From Candidatus Rokuibacteriota bacterium (GTDB lineage: Bacteria; Methylomirabilota; Methylomirabilia; Rokubacteriales; CSP1-6), in NCBI GenBank assembly GCA_016201645.1, contig JACQCL010000057.1, positions 1 to 18,693 of the forward strand: a stretch of DNA of 18,693 nt, given 5' to 3'. Each line of letters opens with the position of its first letter. Positions within the stretch are counted from its first letter, which is position 1. The notes below the pieces were generated by a model, which was given only the letters and a program-made list of their open reading frames with translations, made no database searches and was not told where the DNA came from. Position numbers and translations under genes: made by a program. Below, one piece after another: positions 6,505 through 13,873 of the stretch.

Positions 6505-7875
6505 TCAGGCGCGCGAGAGGCGGGCGAGGGCCTCGATGTGAGGCGTGTGGGGAAACATGTCGAGCGGCTGGAGCCACTCGATCCGGTAGCCGCCCCGCGC
6601 GAGCTCCCCGAGATCCCGGGCCATCGTGGCCGGGTTGCACGAGACATAGACGATTCGCCGGGGCCCGAGCGTCAAGAGGGACCGAAGCGCCTTGGGATGG
6701 AAGCCGGCCCGCGGCGGGTCGGCCACCACCACCTCTGCCCGGATCCCGCGGCCGATGAGCTGGGGCAACACACCCCGCACTTCCCCGGCCAGGAATGTGC
6801 AGTTCTCAATGCCGTTCGCCTTGGCGTTCCGCTGGGCGTCCTCCACTGCGGCCTGCGCCACCTCGATCCCATAGACCCAGCGGCAACGGCGCGCCAGCAG
6901 GAGCGTAATGGCGCCGGTGCCCGAGTAGAGGTCCACGACGGTCTCGGTCCCGGTGAGCTCCGTGGACTCCTCCACCAGCGCGAAGAGCCGCTCCGCCTGA
7001 AGCGTATTGGTCTGAAAGAACGAGTTGGCCGAGATCTGAAAAACAAGGCCCCCGAGCGCCTCGCGGATGTGGTCTCGACCCGCCAAGAGGTGCTCCTCGA
7101 CTCCCACCGCCACGCTCGCTTTCTTTGGATTGACGTTCAGGATGACGCTCGCCGTCTGGGGCACGCGACGACGCAGGCGAGTCGCCAGCGGCTCCAGGTC
7201 GCTCAACTGGGGCGCCGACGTCACGATGTTGACCATCGCCTCCCCCGTGCGCTTAGCCTCCCGCAGCACGAGGAAGCGCAGGAGACCCTCGCCGCTCTCC
7301 TGCTCGTACACCGAGAGCTTCCCCTCGGCAAAGAAGGCGCGCGCCTCCGCGAGCAGCGCGTTCATCACCTCCGACTGGATGAGACAGCGGTCGATGTCCA
7401 GCACGACGTCGTACCGGTCGGCCTCGTGCAGGCCGATGTCCATTCCCTCGCGGGCGCGCGCCCGGGCCACCGTGAACTCCATCTTATTCCGGTAGCCGTA
7501 GAGCTCGGGGGCGCCGATGATGGGTCGGATCGGAACGTCTCCAACGCCCGCGATCCGCGCCAGACAGTCGGCCACCTGTTTGGCCTTGAACCGGAGTTGA
7601 GCGGGGTAGGCAAGATGCTGGAGCCGGCAGCCGCCGCACCGGCCGAAGTACGGGCACGGCGCCTCGACCCGATCCGGCGAGGGCTCCAGCACCGACTCAA
7701 TCACACCTCGGCCGAAGCGCGAGCGCGCCTCCGTCAAGCGGACCTTGAGACGATCGCCGGGGAGCCCCCCGCGGACGAACACCACGTAGCCGTCCGCGCG
7801 ACCCACGCCTTCGCCGCCGAAGGCCAGGTCGTCAACGACCAACGACAGGATATCGCCGCGTCGGGGGCGCGCCAT
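6505..7875 (-). CDS. rlmD: 23S rRNA (uracil-5-)-methyltransferase, RlmD/RumA family
   Basis: From the ATG at 7875 the protein has 456 residues, the usual length. It has an N-terminal TRAM domain (about 5-65). A [4Fe-4S] cluster site is seen in C74, C80 and C83 (CPYFGRCGGC) with the fourth cysteine at C164. The SAM-binding methyltransferase domain has VVDLYSGTGAIT and DPPRAG. The catalytic cysteine is C413 in SCNPAT, and the family's terminal base is E448 in HTPHIE. RlmD methylates U1939 of 23S rRNA in Escherichia coli; RlmCD-type dual enzymes exist, so the exact site is uncertain. A frame open further upstream (to 8037) was rejected because it would overlap the divergent gene and adds 54 residues of non-family sequence. 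No strong ribosome binding site precedes the ATG, only TAGG close by. Confidence 0.88.
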   Translation of the reverse strand: MARPRRGDILSLVVDDLAFGGEGVGRADGYVVFVRGGLPGDRLKVRLTEARSRFGRGVIESVLEPSPDRVEAPCPYFGRCGGCRLQHLAYPAQLRFKAKQVADCLARIAGVGDVPIRPIIGAPELYGYRNKMEFTVARARAREGMDIGLHEADRYDVVLDIDRCLIQSEVMNALLAEARAFFAEGKLSVYEQESGEGLLRFLVLREAKRTGEAMVNIVTSAPQLSDLEPLATRLRRRVPQTASVILNVNPKKASVAVGVEEHLLAGRDHIREALGGLVFQISANSFFQTNTLQAERLFALVEESTELTGTETVVDLYSGTGAITLLLARRCRWVYGIEVAQAAVEDAQRNAKANGIENCTFLAGEVRGVLPQLIGRGIRAEVVVADPPRAGFHPKALRSLLTLGPRRIVYVSCNPATMARDLGELARGGYRIEWLQPLDMFPHTPHIEALARLSRA

Positions 7876-7994
7876 GCCTAGGAGGATAACCCCGATACCA
7901 CGCCGGCCTTCGCCGGTCGAGGTGCCCGCAGTGGATGGCCTTCGACCTTGGATCTGGCAAGAAGCGACCGAGCGCGCTATCATAGGTGTTACCC
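7876..7994. promoter_or_regulatory. Divergent intergenic region rlmD / dciA-like
   Basis: This 119-base region must hold promoters for both directions. A small stem CCGGC (7903-7907) with GCCGG (7912-7916) and a CTTC loop sits near the rlmD side. For the plus strand, TATCAT (7978-7983) is a good -10, with a weak TGGCAA (7955-7960) at 17 bases. Used as such it would start transcription near 7990, inside or past the AGGTG ribosome binding site, so the call is tentative. Confidence 0.3.
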
Positions 7995-8480
7995 ATGAGC
8001 CGCCCTCACACTTCCACCCCGACACCGGTGGGCGCACTCCTCAGGGCCGCGCTTCCTCGCCTCGCCGACGGGCTTCTCGCTCTCACGATCCGGCGCGAAT
8101 GGCCGAGTCTCGTGGGCCCTCAGATCTCCCACCGCGCCCAGCCCGGCGATCTTCGAGGGGGAACCCTCACCGTGGTGGCGGACAACTCGCCGTGGCTTCA
8201 GGAACTCACACTCCGCGAGCGAGAGCTCCTCTCCTGCCTTCAAGAGCGCTATGGAGCCGAGTCCATCAGGGCACTCCACTTCACCCTGGGGCCGCCCGCT
8301 CGTGGCCCTGAGCTCAGAGACCACCGGCCCTCCCACGAGGACGACACGCTGACCCCCGAGGAGGAAGCATGGGTGGCCGGGGCCGCCTCGTCAGTCGGCG
8401 ACTCCGCCCTGGCCGAGACCGTGCGCCGCCTGCTCGTCAAGGACACCCTTTTCCGACGGCGTAGGGGAGCACGGCGATGA
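7995..8480 (+). CDS. DUF721 protein, DciA-like helicase-loading factor family
   Basis: The ATG at 7995 gives 161 residues and has AGGTG six bases upstream (7984-7988); the in-frame GTG at 7986 would lie inside that ribosome binding site and was rejected. Residues about 10-95 match the DUF721 pattern: a helical start (VGALLRAALPRL), then EWPSLVGPQISHRAQPGDLRGGTLTVVADNSPWLQEL, a beta-rich core with the conserved W.....G. . .......P..L.G..L.V...s..W..eL. DciA, a member of this family, loads the replicative helicase DnaB in bacteria without DnaC. The C-terminal half is charged and unlike the core. The stop overlaps the start of the next gene by four bases (ATGA), so it heads the lipoprotein operon. 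Family sure; helicase loading inferred. Confidence 0.75.
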   Translation: MSRPHTSTPTPVGALLRAALPRLADGLLALTIRREWPSLVGPQISHRAQPGDLRGGTLTVVADNSPWLQELTLRERELLSCLQERYGAESIRALHFTLGPPARGPELRDHRPSHEDDTLTPEEEAWVAGAASSVGDSALAETVRRLLVKDTLFRRRRGARR

Positions 8481-10228
8481 TCCGACGACGTCCCGCCCTC
8501 ATCCTGCTGGCGCTCCTGAGCCTCACCGGCTGCGCAAGCCTGACTTCGGGCGTGGGGGCCGACCCCCCTCGGCCGCCCGTCGCGCGCCCCTTGGCCCCTG
8601 ACCTCACCGCCGAGGCCTACTACCACTTCACGGCGGCCCAGCTCCACGCTCAGGCCGGCCGCCTGAAGGACGCCATCGCCGAAATCAGAGAGGCGATCAA
8701 GCGCGATCCGACCACGCCCTCCCTCTGGATCCAGCTGGCCGTCTGGCTCTCAAAGACCGACGCGCCCGAGGAAGCCATCGAAGCCGGGCTCAAGGCCGTG
8801 GCCCTCGCGCCGAACGACGTGAGTGTCCACCTTACGCTCGCTGAGCTCTACCGGGGGCAGAAACGCTACCCCGAGGCGGAAACCGAGCTGGAGAAGGTCA
8901 TCGCGCTGAAGCCCCAAGCCTCCGAGGGCTACCTCACCCTGGCGCGCTACTACGTCGAGCAGCGCGCCCACGAGCGGGCCCGGGCGGTGCTCCTACGCCT
9001 GATCCAGATGAGCCCGAATCTCGCGCAGGGCCACTTCCTCCTCGGCCGGCTCGCCATCGAGACGGAGGAGTGGGACGAGGCGATCCGAGAACTCCAGCGG
9101 GCCATCGAGCTTGACCCGGATCACGACGGTGCGTGGACCGCCCTCGGCTACGTGTACGAGACCCGCCGGCAGCCGGAGGAGGCCATCAAGCTTTACCGGC
9201 GCGCGATTCAGGCCAACCCCGATAATCCCGGCTTTGTGGAGCGGCTCGGCGACCTGCTGATCCGCCTCGGCAGGTTCCCGGAGGCCCAGCGCGAGCTCGA
9301 ATCCCTCGCGGGCGTGGCGCCCCGCGACCCGCGCATTTGGATGAAGCTGGGCGCGATCTTCTATGAGCAGAAGGCATGGGACAAGGCCGCCGAGGCGTTC
9401 AGTCAAGTGCTGGCGCTGGAGCCGGGCAACCTGCGGGCCCGCTACTTCCTGGCGACGACCTACGTGGACGCCGGGAAGGACGCCGAGGCGCGCGCCGAGC
9501 TGGAACGCATCCTGAAAGCGGAGCCCCGCTCCATCGACGCCCGGGTCCAACTCGGGTTCCTCTACGGGCGCGCCAAGCGCTACCCGGAGGCGATCGCGAT
9601 CCTCCAGGAGGCGGTGAACCTGGAGCCCCGGCGGCCTGAACTCTTTCTCTACCTCGGCACCGCCTACTTCCGGGCGGAGCAGTACGACCGGGCCGTGAGC
9701 ACGCTCCAGGAAGGGCTGTCCATCGACGAGAAGAACAAGGACCTTCAGTTCCAGCTCGGCGTGGTGTTCGAGAAGCAGCAGCGCTTCGACGATGCCGTGC
9801 ACGCCTTCCGGCGGGTGATCGCGCTCGACCCCAAGCACGCCGAGGCGTACAACTACGTCGGCTACATGTACGCGGAGAAGGGAATCAACCTGGACGAGGC
9901 CATCCGGCTCATCGACAAGGCGCTCGAGTTCGAACCCGAGAACGGCTACTTCATTGACAGCCTCGGCTGGGCCTTCTACCAGCAGGGACGCTACCCGGAG
10001 GCGCTCCGGGAGCTCAAGCGCGCGGTGGAGCGGGCCAAGGAGGATCCGGTGATCCTCGACCACCTGGGCGACGCCTATATGAAGAACGGGATGGCCGAGG
10101 ATGCGCTGGTCGCCTGGGAGAAATCCCTCAAGCTCGACCCCGCCAACGAGACCGTGAAGCGGAAAGTCCAGGAGACCCGGGAAAAACTTCTCAGGGTCAA
10201 GGGTGAGCGGTCGAAGGTCCAGCCTTAG
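8477..10228 (+). CDS. TPR-repeat lipoprotein (about 15 TPRs)
   Basis: This 583-residue protein begins with a lipoprotein signal peptide: positive MIRRR, a hydrophobic run, and lipobox SLTGC with the lipidated cysteine at C19. A Pro-rich linker follows, then about 15 consecutive 34-residue TPR units from residue 46 to about 565. Repeat-type residues recur, e.g. GRLKDAIAEIREAIKRDP and RYPEAETELEKVIALKP. A tail of about 15 charged residues ends it. TPR arrays of this kind bind proteins; an envelope-anchored scaffold is likely. It is co-translated with the DUF721 gene (four-base overlap, GGGGAG seven bases before the ATG) and overlaps the next lipoprotein gene by 26 bases. An outer-membrane place is inferred from the LolB-like partner; the residue after the cysteine is Ala, which is not an inner-membrane retention Asp. 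Confidence 0.85.
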   Translation: MIRRRPALILLALLSLTGCASLTSGVGADPPRPPVARPLAPDLTAEAYYHFTAAQLHAQAGRLKDAIAEIREAIKRDPTTPSLWIQLAVWLSKTDAPEEAIEAGLKAVALAPNDVSVHLTLAELYRGQKRYPEAETELEKVIALKPQASEGYLTLARYYVEQRAHERARAVLLRLIQMSPNLAQGHFLLGRLAIETEEWDEAIRELQRAIELDPDHDGAWTALGYVYETRRQPEEAIKLYRRAIQANPDNPGFVERLGDLLIRLGRFPEAQRELESLAGVAPRDPRIWMKLGAIFYEQKAWDKAAEAFSQVLALEPGNLRARYFLATTYVDAGKDAEARAELERILKAEPRSIDARVQLGFLYGRAKRYPEAIAILQEAVNLEPRRPELFLYLGTAYFRAEQYDRAVSTLQEGLSIDEKNKDLQFQLGVVFEKQQRFDDAVHAFRRVIALDPKHAEAYNYVGYMYAEKGINLDEAIRLIDKALEFEPENGYFIDSLGWAFYQQGRYPEALRELKRAVERAKEDPVILDHLGDAYMKNGMAEDALVAWEKSLKLDPANETVKRKVQETREKLLRVKGERSKVQP

Positions 10229-10985
10229 CCGCGGCGCCGCTCTCCTGGGCGTGGTGCTACTGCTGATCGCGGGCTGCGCCACCGTTCCACCGCCGCGGAC
10301 ACCGATCCCCCCGGAAGCTGACCGGCTCATGAACCTCCTCGCTCGCCGCCGGCAAGAGTTCACCGACCTCAGGACTCTCGCCGAGATCGCGATCCGCCGG
10401 GAGGGGCATGTCCAGCGACTCAACGGAGTCCTGCTCCTGCAAGCCCCGGCCTCCCTCCGCTTCGAGGCGCTGACGCCCTGGGGGCAGCCGTTCCTCCTCC
10501 TGGCGGTCAACGCCGAAACCACGACCCTCTACGAGGTAGCCGACCATCGCGCCCTCATCGGTCCGGCGTCAGCCCGGGCTACCGAGCGATGGCTCGGGTT
10601 TGCGCTCGAACCCGACGAGCTGGTCGGGCTTCTGTCGGGCCTGGTGGTCCCGATCAAGGACCCGTACTCCGCCGAGCTGGTGCCGGCCGATGGCATGGGA
10701 CCCTCGCTCAGGCTGACCGGGGCGTCGGGGATCCAGAGGATCTGGTTGGACCCGGAAACCGGCGTGGTGGGACAAGTCGAGCTGAGCGGCACCAACACTT
10801 CGGCGAGAATCACCTATGCGAACGGCGGCGCCGCGGCCCCTCCGTCCGCCTTGACCCTGACCACGCTCGACGGCCCCCTGACGGTCTCGATCCGGTACCG
10901 GGACCCGAAATTCGGCACGGGGCTCTCTGCCGACCTCTTCACCCTGACCCTTCCGGAACACGTAAAAATCCAACGGTTCCGTTGA
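10203..10985 (+). CDS. lolB: LolB-like outer-membrane lipoprotein (DUF4292-type)
   Basis: The GTG at 10203 gives 260 residues: a signal peptide with lipobox LIAGC (lipidated C25), a short Pro-rich linker, then a mainly beta domain. Features of the LolA/LolB fold are seen: early F-L-T-L-A-E segment, LNGVLLLQAPASLRFEALTPWGQPF, then LLAVNAETTTLYE, and a long beta-rich end (VSIRYRDPKFGTGLSADLFTL). LolB receives lipoproteins from LolA and inserts them in the outer membrane. Sequence similarity in this family is low, but location supports the call: lolB precedes ispE and prs in Escherichia coli as well. It overlaps the TPR lipoprotein gene by 26 bases, so its start is read within that gene. A DUF4292 lipoprotein of unknown role is the alternative. 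Confidence 0.65.
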   Translation: MSGRRSSLSRGAALLGVVLLLIAGCATVPPPRTPIPPEADRLMNLLARRRQEFTDLRTLAEIAIRREGHVQRLNGVLLLQAPASLRFEALTPWGQPFLLLAVNAETTTLYEVADHRALIGPASARATERWLGFALEPDELVGLLSGLVVPIKDPYSAELVPADGMGPSLRLTGASGIQRIWLDPETGVVGQVELSGTNTSARITYANGGAAAPPSALTLTTLDGPLTVSIRYRDPKFGTGLSADLFTLTLPEHVKIQRFR

Positions 10986-11001
10986 CATCCGCCGACGGGG
11001 C

Positions 11002-11544
11002 ATGGTAGGGTTTTATGCCTTGTCGAGACGGTCGAGGCAGGCCCGATCGCTCACGCTTCGGACCTCGGCCAAAGTCAACCTGGTGCTCGAGGTTCTGGGG
11101 AAGCGGGTGGACGGCTACCACGAGCTGTCCACGGTGCTCCAGGCGGTAGACCTCTTCGACCGACTGGTCCTGGAAGAGGACGAGGCGCTCGCCCTCAGGA
11201 CCACCGATCCCGAACTTCCCACGGATGAGGCGAACCTCGTCGTCAGGGCTGCGCGGCTGCTCCGCGAAACCGCGGGAGTCAGCCGGGGAGCACGGATCAC
11301 GCTGGAGAAACGAATTCCGGTGGCGGCCGGGCTGGGCGGAGGCTCGAGCGACGCGGCGGCCACGCTCTGGGGGCTGAATCGCCTGTGGCGGCTCGGATGG
11401 GGCAGAGAGCGGCTCGCCGGGGTGGCGGCCGAGCTGGGGGCAGACATCCCATTCTTTCTTTCAGGGGGGCGGGCACTGGGCACCGGCCGGGGAGAGCGGC
11501 TCAGGCCACTCCCGGCGACCCGGCGATGTCCCTGGTACTGGTGA
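11002..11544 (+). CDS. ispE: 4-(cytidine 5'-diphospho)-2-C-methyl-D-erythritol kinase, N-terminal part (frameshifted ispE)
   Basis: IspE phosphorylates CDP-methylerythritol in the non-mevalonate isoprenoid pathway. This frame holds the GHMP kinase N-terminal part: K24 in TSAKVNLVLEV with RVDGYHEL, the glycine-rich ATP loop PVAAGLGGGSSD (106-117) and the catalytic Asp D148 in GADIPFFL. It continues to GTGRGERLRPLP and then runs into a stop after 180 residues, where a full IspE has about 280-300. The missing C-terminal part continues in another frame from about 11526. The join needs one added base near 11520-11526, so either the assembly has a one-base deletion or the gene is truly split. The start ATG lies 16 bases after the LolB-like gene; only a weak GGGG precedes it. 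The next in-frame candidate, TTG at 11020, would drop six residues. Confidence 0.8.
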   Translation: MVGFYALSRRSRQARSLTLRTSAKVNLVLEVLGKRVDGYHELSTVLQAVDLFDRLVLEEDEALALRTTDPELPTDEANLVVRAARLLRETAGVSRGARITLEKRIPVAAGLGGGSSDAAATLWGLNRLWRLGWGRERLAGVAAELGADIPFFLSGGRALGTGRGERLRPLPATRRCPWYW

Positions 11545-11915
11545 AGCCGCACTTTCCGCTTTCGACCCAGGAGGTTTACGCCCGCTTCCCGTCCGGCCTG
11601 AAGGACGACGGGTCGCGGACGAAGACGCTGGTGCGGGCCCTGGCCTCGCGGGATTCGTCGCGAGTCGCCATGAGCCTGTACAATGCCCTTGAGGCGGTGG
11701 TGGAGCCGGCGTATCCCGAAATCACCCGGATCAAGCAGGCGCTCCTCAGCGCGGGCGCGCTGGGCAGCGTGATGTCCGGGAGCGGGCCGACAGTGCTGGG
11801 CGTTGCCCGGTCGCCGGATCACGCGCGCCAGCTCCGGAGGCGCGTGACGACGGCCTCCTGGTCGGCCTGGGCAGTCAGGACGCTGGCGTCCCCCGCCATC
11901 CGCCCCGTGAAATGA
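11526..11915 (+). CDS. ispE: IspE C-terminal part in shifted frame (GHMP kinase C domain)
   Basis: Read from the ATG at 11526, this frame gives 129 residues beginning SLVLVKPHFPLSTQEVYARF, which is the segment that follows the GERL.PLP region in intact IspE (usually ..LVKP.F..ST.e.y). It ends with the GHMP third motif MSGSGPTVLGVA and a helical tail. Together the two frames span 11002-11915, about 304 codons, which is the normal IspE length. The ATG lies 19 bases inside the end of the upstream frame, so re-initiation could in principle make a two-chain enzyme, but no ribosome binding site is seen. I favour a single-base sequencing error or a recent mutation. The gene is essential in organisms that use only this pathway. 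Confidence 0.75.
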   Translation: MSLVLVKPHFPLSTQEVYARFPSGLKDDGSRTKTLVRALASRDSSRVAMSLYNALEAVVEPAYPEITRIKQALLSAGALGSVMSGSGPTVLGVARSPDHARQLRRRVTTASWSAWAVRTLASPAIRPVK

Positions 11916-11932
11916 TCGGCATGAATCCTCGC

Positions 11933-11980
11933 CCCCTCACCTTTATCCTCTCCCCCGAGGGGAGAGGGCAGGGTGAGGGG
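11933..11980. repeat. REP-like GC-rich nested palindrome
   Basis: Outer arms CCCCTCACC (11933-11941) and GGTGAGGGG (11972-11980), and inner arms CCTCTCCCC (11947-11955) and GGGGAGAGG (11959-11967), are perfect complements. They are separated by a 5-base and a 4-base spacer and a CGA loop. This is the widespread CCCTCACCC...CCTCTCCC family of interspersed palindromes found outside genes in many bacterial genomes. It sits between ispE and tRNA-Gln. It may act as a stem that stabilises or ends the operon transcript, but no T tract follows. Confidence 0.8.
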
Positions 11981-11993
11981 AGCGATGCTTCGT

Positions 11994-12068
11994 TGGGGCG
12001 TGGCCAAGCGGTAAGGCGCGGGACTTTGGATCCCGTATTCGGGGGTTCGAATCCTCCCGCCCCAACCA
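11994..12068 (+). tRNA. tRNA-Gln (anticodon TTG)
   Basis: A complete cloverleaf can be drawn. The acceptor stem TGGGGCG (11994-12000) pairs fully with CGCCCCA (12058-12064). The anticodon stem CGGGA/TCCCG encloses the loop CTTTGGA, so the anticodon is TTG (reads CAA, CAG by wobble). The T stem GGGGG (12041-12045) pairs with CCTCC (12053-12057), with one G-T, around the loop TTCGAAT. The discriminator is A (12065) and CCA (12066-12068) is encoded. It lies between ispE and prs, in the same direction as both. Confidence 0.95.
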
Positions 12069-12112
12069 ACTTTATGAGATGAAGCTGGTGGACAAGAAGA
12101 ACCACGGGACGC

Positions 12113-12168
12113 AGCCGCGACAGCGGCTAACCCTATCGGGCACCCGCGCCACTTCAGGTGGCGCGGGT
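12113..12168 (+). promoter_or_regulatory. Two-hairpin leader upstream of prs
   Basis: Two stems lie in tandem between tRNA-Gln and prs. The first is AGCCGC (12113-12118) with GCGGCT (12123-12128) and a GACA loop. The second is a perfect 11-base stem, ACCCGCGCCAC (12142-12152) with GTGGCGCGGGT (12158-12168), and a TTCAG loop. The second ends one base before the prs ribosome binding site GGAGGG (12170-12175). No T tract follows, so it is not a typical intrinsic terminator. It could be a processing site for the tRNA-prs transcript or a translation control element. Confidence 0.5.
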
Positions 12169-12178
12169 CGGAGGGTCT

Positions 12179-13117
12179 ATGGCGTATGAGCTGAAGCTCC
12201 TGACCGGCAACGCCAACCGGCCGCTTGCCGAGGAGATCGCCCGGGACCTCCGCCTGCCGCTGGCCGACGCGGAGATCTCGCGCTTCTCGGATGGCGAGGT
12301 CTTCGTTCAGATCAACGAAAACGTGCGGGGCGCCGACGTATTCGTCATCCAGCCGACCTGCCCGCCGGTGAACGACAATCTCATGGAGCTCCTCGTGATG
12401 ATCGACGCCCTCAAGCGGGCCTCGGCCCGGCGGATCACGGCCGTGCTTTCCTACTACGGCTACGCCCGCCAGGATCGCAAGGTCCAGCCGCGCGTCCCGA
12501 TCACGGCCAAGCTCGTGGCAGACCTCATCACCGCGGCCGGCTGCCAGCGGGTGCTCGCGCTGGATCTGCACGCGGGCCAGATCCAGGGCTTCTTCGACAT
12601 CCCGGTGGATCACCTCTTCGCCGCCCCGGTGATGATCGACTACCTCGGCAAGAAAGACCTTACCGATCCGGTGGTCGTGGCCCCCGACGCGGGCGGCGTC
12701 GAGCGCGCCCGGGCCATCGCCAAGCGGATCCGCGCGGGGCTGGCCATCATTGACAAGCGGCGGGAGGGGACCAACGTCTCGGTCTTCATGCACCTGATCG
12801 GCGACGTCAAGGGTCGGGACGTCGTCATTATTGACGACATGATCGACACCGGCGGGACGCTGATCCAGGCCGTGGAAGCCCTGAAGCGGGAGGGCGCCCG
12901 GCGGATCCTGGCGTGCAGCGTTCACGCCGTTCTCTCGGGCCCCGCGATGGCGCGGATCGAGGGCTCGCCGCTCGAGGAGGTCGCCGTGACGAACTCGATC
13001 CCGCTCGGCCCGGAGAAACGCATCAAAAAGATCGCCGTGCTGAACGTCGCCCCGCTTCTGGCCGAAGCGATCCGGCGCATCCACGACGAAGAATCCGTTT
13101 CCACGCTCTTCGTTTAG
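12179..13117 (+). CDS. prs: Ribose-phosphate pyrophosphokinase
   Basis: Prs makes phosphoribosyl pyrophosphate (PRPP) from ribose 5-phosphate and ATP for nucleotide, His and Trp synthesis. The ATG at 12179, with GGAGGG three bases upstream, gives 312 residues (family about 310-320). The GTG at 12158 is in frame but lies in the right arm of the leader hairpin. Visible motifs: FSDGE (36-40), QPT near 58, YARQDR (95-100), DLHAGQIQGFFD (129-140, metal/ATP-binding His131), the flexible loop KRREG (193-197) and the PRPP loop DDMIDTGGT (219-227). It ends with STLFV. The neighbours ispE, rplY, pth and ychF are typical for prs. Confidence 0.97.
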   Translation: MAYELKLLTGNANRPLAEEIARDLRLPLADAEISRFSDGEVFVQINENVRGADVFVIQPTCPPVNDNLMELLVMIDALKRASARRITAVLSYYGYARQDRKVQPRVPITAKLVADLITAAGCQRVLALDLHAGQIQGFFDIPVDHLFAAPVMIDYLGKKDLTDPVVVAPDAGGVERARAIAKRIRAGLAIIDKRREGTNVSVFMHLIGDVKGRDVVIIDDMIDTGGTLIQAVEALKREGARRILACSVHAVLSGPAMARIEGSPLEEVAVTNSIPLGPEKRIKKIAVLNVAPLLAEAIRRIHDEESVSTLFV

Positions 13118-13141
13118 TCCTTTGAAGGAGGCTTTCACGGT

Positions 13142-13858
13142 ATGGAACTCCGCGAGCTGACGGTCACAAGGCGGGAGGGAACGGGCAAGGAGGTCGCCAA
13201 GCGCCTCCGCCGTCAAGGCCTGGTCCCCGCAGTGCTGTACGGGGGGAGCGCCCCCGAAGTGCTCACGCTCAACACCATAGACGTCATCAAGGTCATCCAC
13301 GGCCGCGAGGGGAGCGCCACGCTCCTGAACCTGAAATTCAAGGACGGCAGCGGCGGGAGCACCCGCACCGCCCTCATCCGGGACATGCAGTTCGATCCGG
13401 TCACCGATAAGCTCATCCACGTGGACCTCCAAGAGGTCTCCATGGACCGGGCGATCACGGTGGGCGTGCCCGTCCAGGCGCAGGGCGAGGCCACGGGAGT
13501 GAAGGACCAGGGCGGGATCCTCGAAATGATCCTGCGCGAGGTGCAGGTGTCCTGCCTGCCCCGGCTGATTCCCGAAAAGATCACCGTGGACGTCTCCGCC
13601 CTCAAGATCGGCGACGTGCTGACGATCGCCATGCTCACGTCGCCCGAGGGCGTCCGGATCCTGAACGACCCCGGCCAGGCCGTGGTCACCGTGTCGCCGC
13701 CCATGGCCGAAGAAGTGGCCGCGCCCGCGGCGGTCGTGGAGGCGGCGCCGGCCGAGCCCGAAGTGCTCACCGAGCGCAAGCCCAAGCCCGAGGAGGTCGA
13801 AGCGCCGGAAGCGGCCAGGAAGGAACCAAAGAAGGAAGCGAAGGAAGCCAAGAAGTAG
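13142..13858 (+). CDS. rplY: 50S ribosomal protein L25/general stress protein Ctc (long form)
   Basis: L25 binds 5S rRNA. This is the two-domain TL5/CTC form, 238 residues: the 5S-binding N domain (about 1-95; ELTVTRREGTGKEVAKRLR, VPAVLYGG, then VTDKLIHVDLQEV), then the C-terminal beta domain (about 96-185; VPVQAQGEATGVKDQGGILE, CLPRLIPEKITVDVSALKIGD). A tail of about 50 residues rich in Glu, Lys, Ala and Pro ends in KEPKKEAKEAKK-like repeats, and looks disordered. AAGGAGG ten bases before the ATG serves as ribosome binding site, 24 bases after prs. L25-pth is a common pair. Confidence 0.95.
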   Translation: MELRELTVTRREGTGKEVAKRLRRQGLVPAVLYGGSAPEVLTLNTIDVIKVIHGREGSATLLNLKFKDGSGGSTRTALIRDMQFDPVTDKLIHVDLQEVSMDRAITVGVPVQAQGEATGVKDQGGILEMILREVQVSCLPRLIPEKITVDVSALKIGDVLTIAMLTSPEGVRILNDPGQAVVTVSPPMAEEVAAPAAVVEAAPAEPEVLTERKPKPEEVEAPEAARKEPKKEAKEAKK

Positions 13859-13873
13859 TCGAGGTCACGCCGC

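Noticed and set aside
8993..10522. Long minus-strand open frame opposite the TPR and LolB-like genes
   Set aside because: Shadow of the TPR repeats; it spans two real genes and encodes low-complexity Leu/Val/Arg-rich sequence.
11515..11530. Programmed -1 frameshift site in ispE
   Set aside because: No slippery heptamer or downstream stem is seen; a simple one-base deletion explains the break better.
12158..12178. GTG start for prs 21 bases upstream of the ATG
   Set aside because: It lies in the right arm of a strong hairpin with no ribosome binding site, while the ATG at 12179 has GGAGGG.
11819..13432. Long minus-strand open frame across tRNA-Gln, prs and rplY
   Set aside because: It crosses a tRNA gene and two conserved genes on the other strand, so it cannot be a real coding region.
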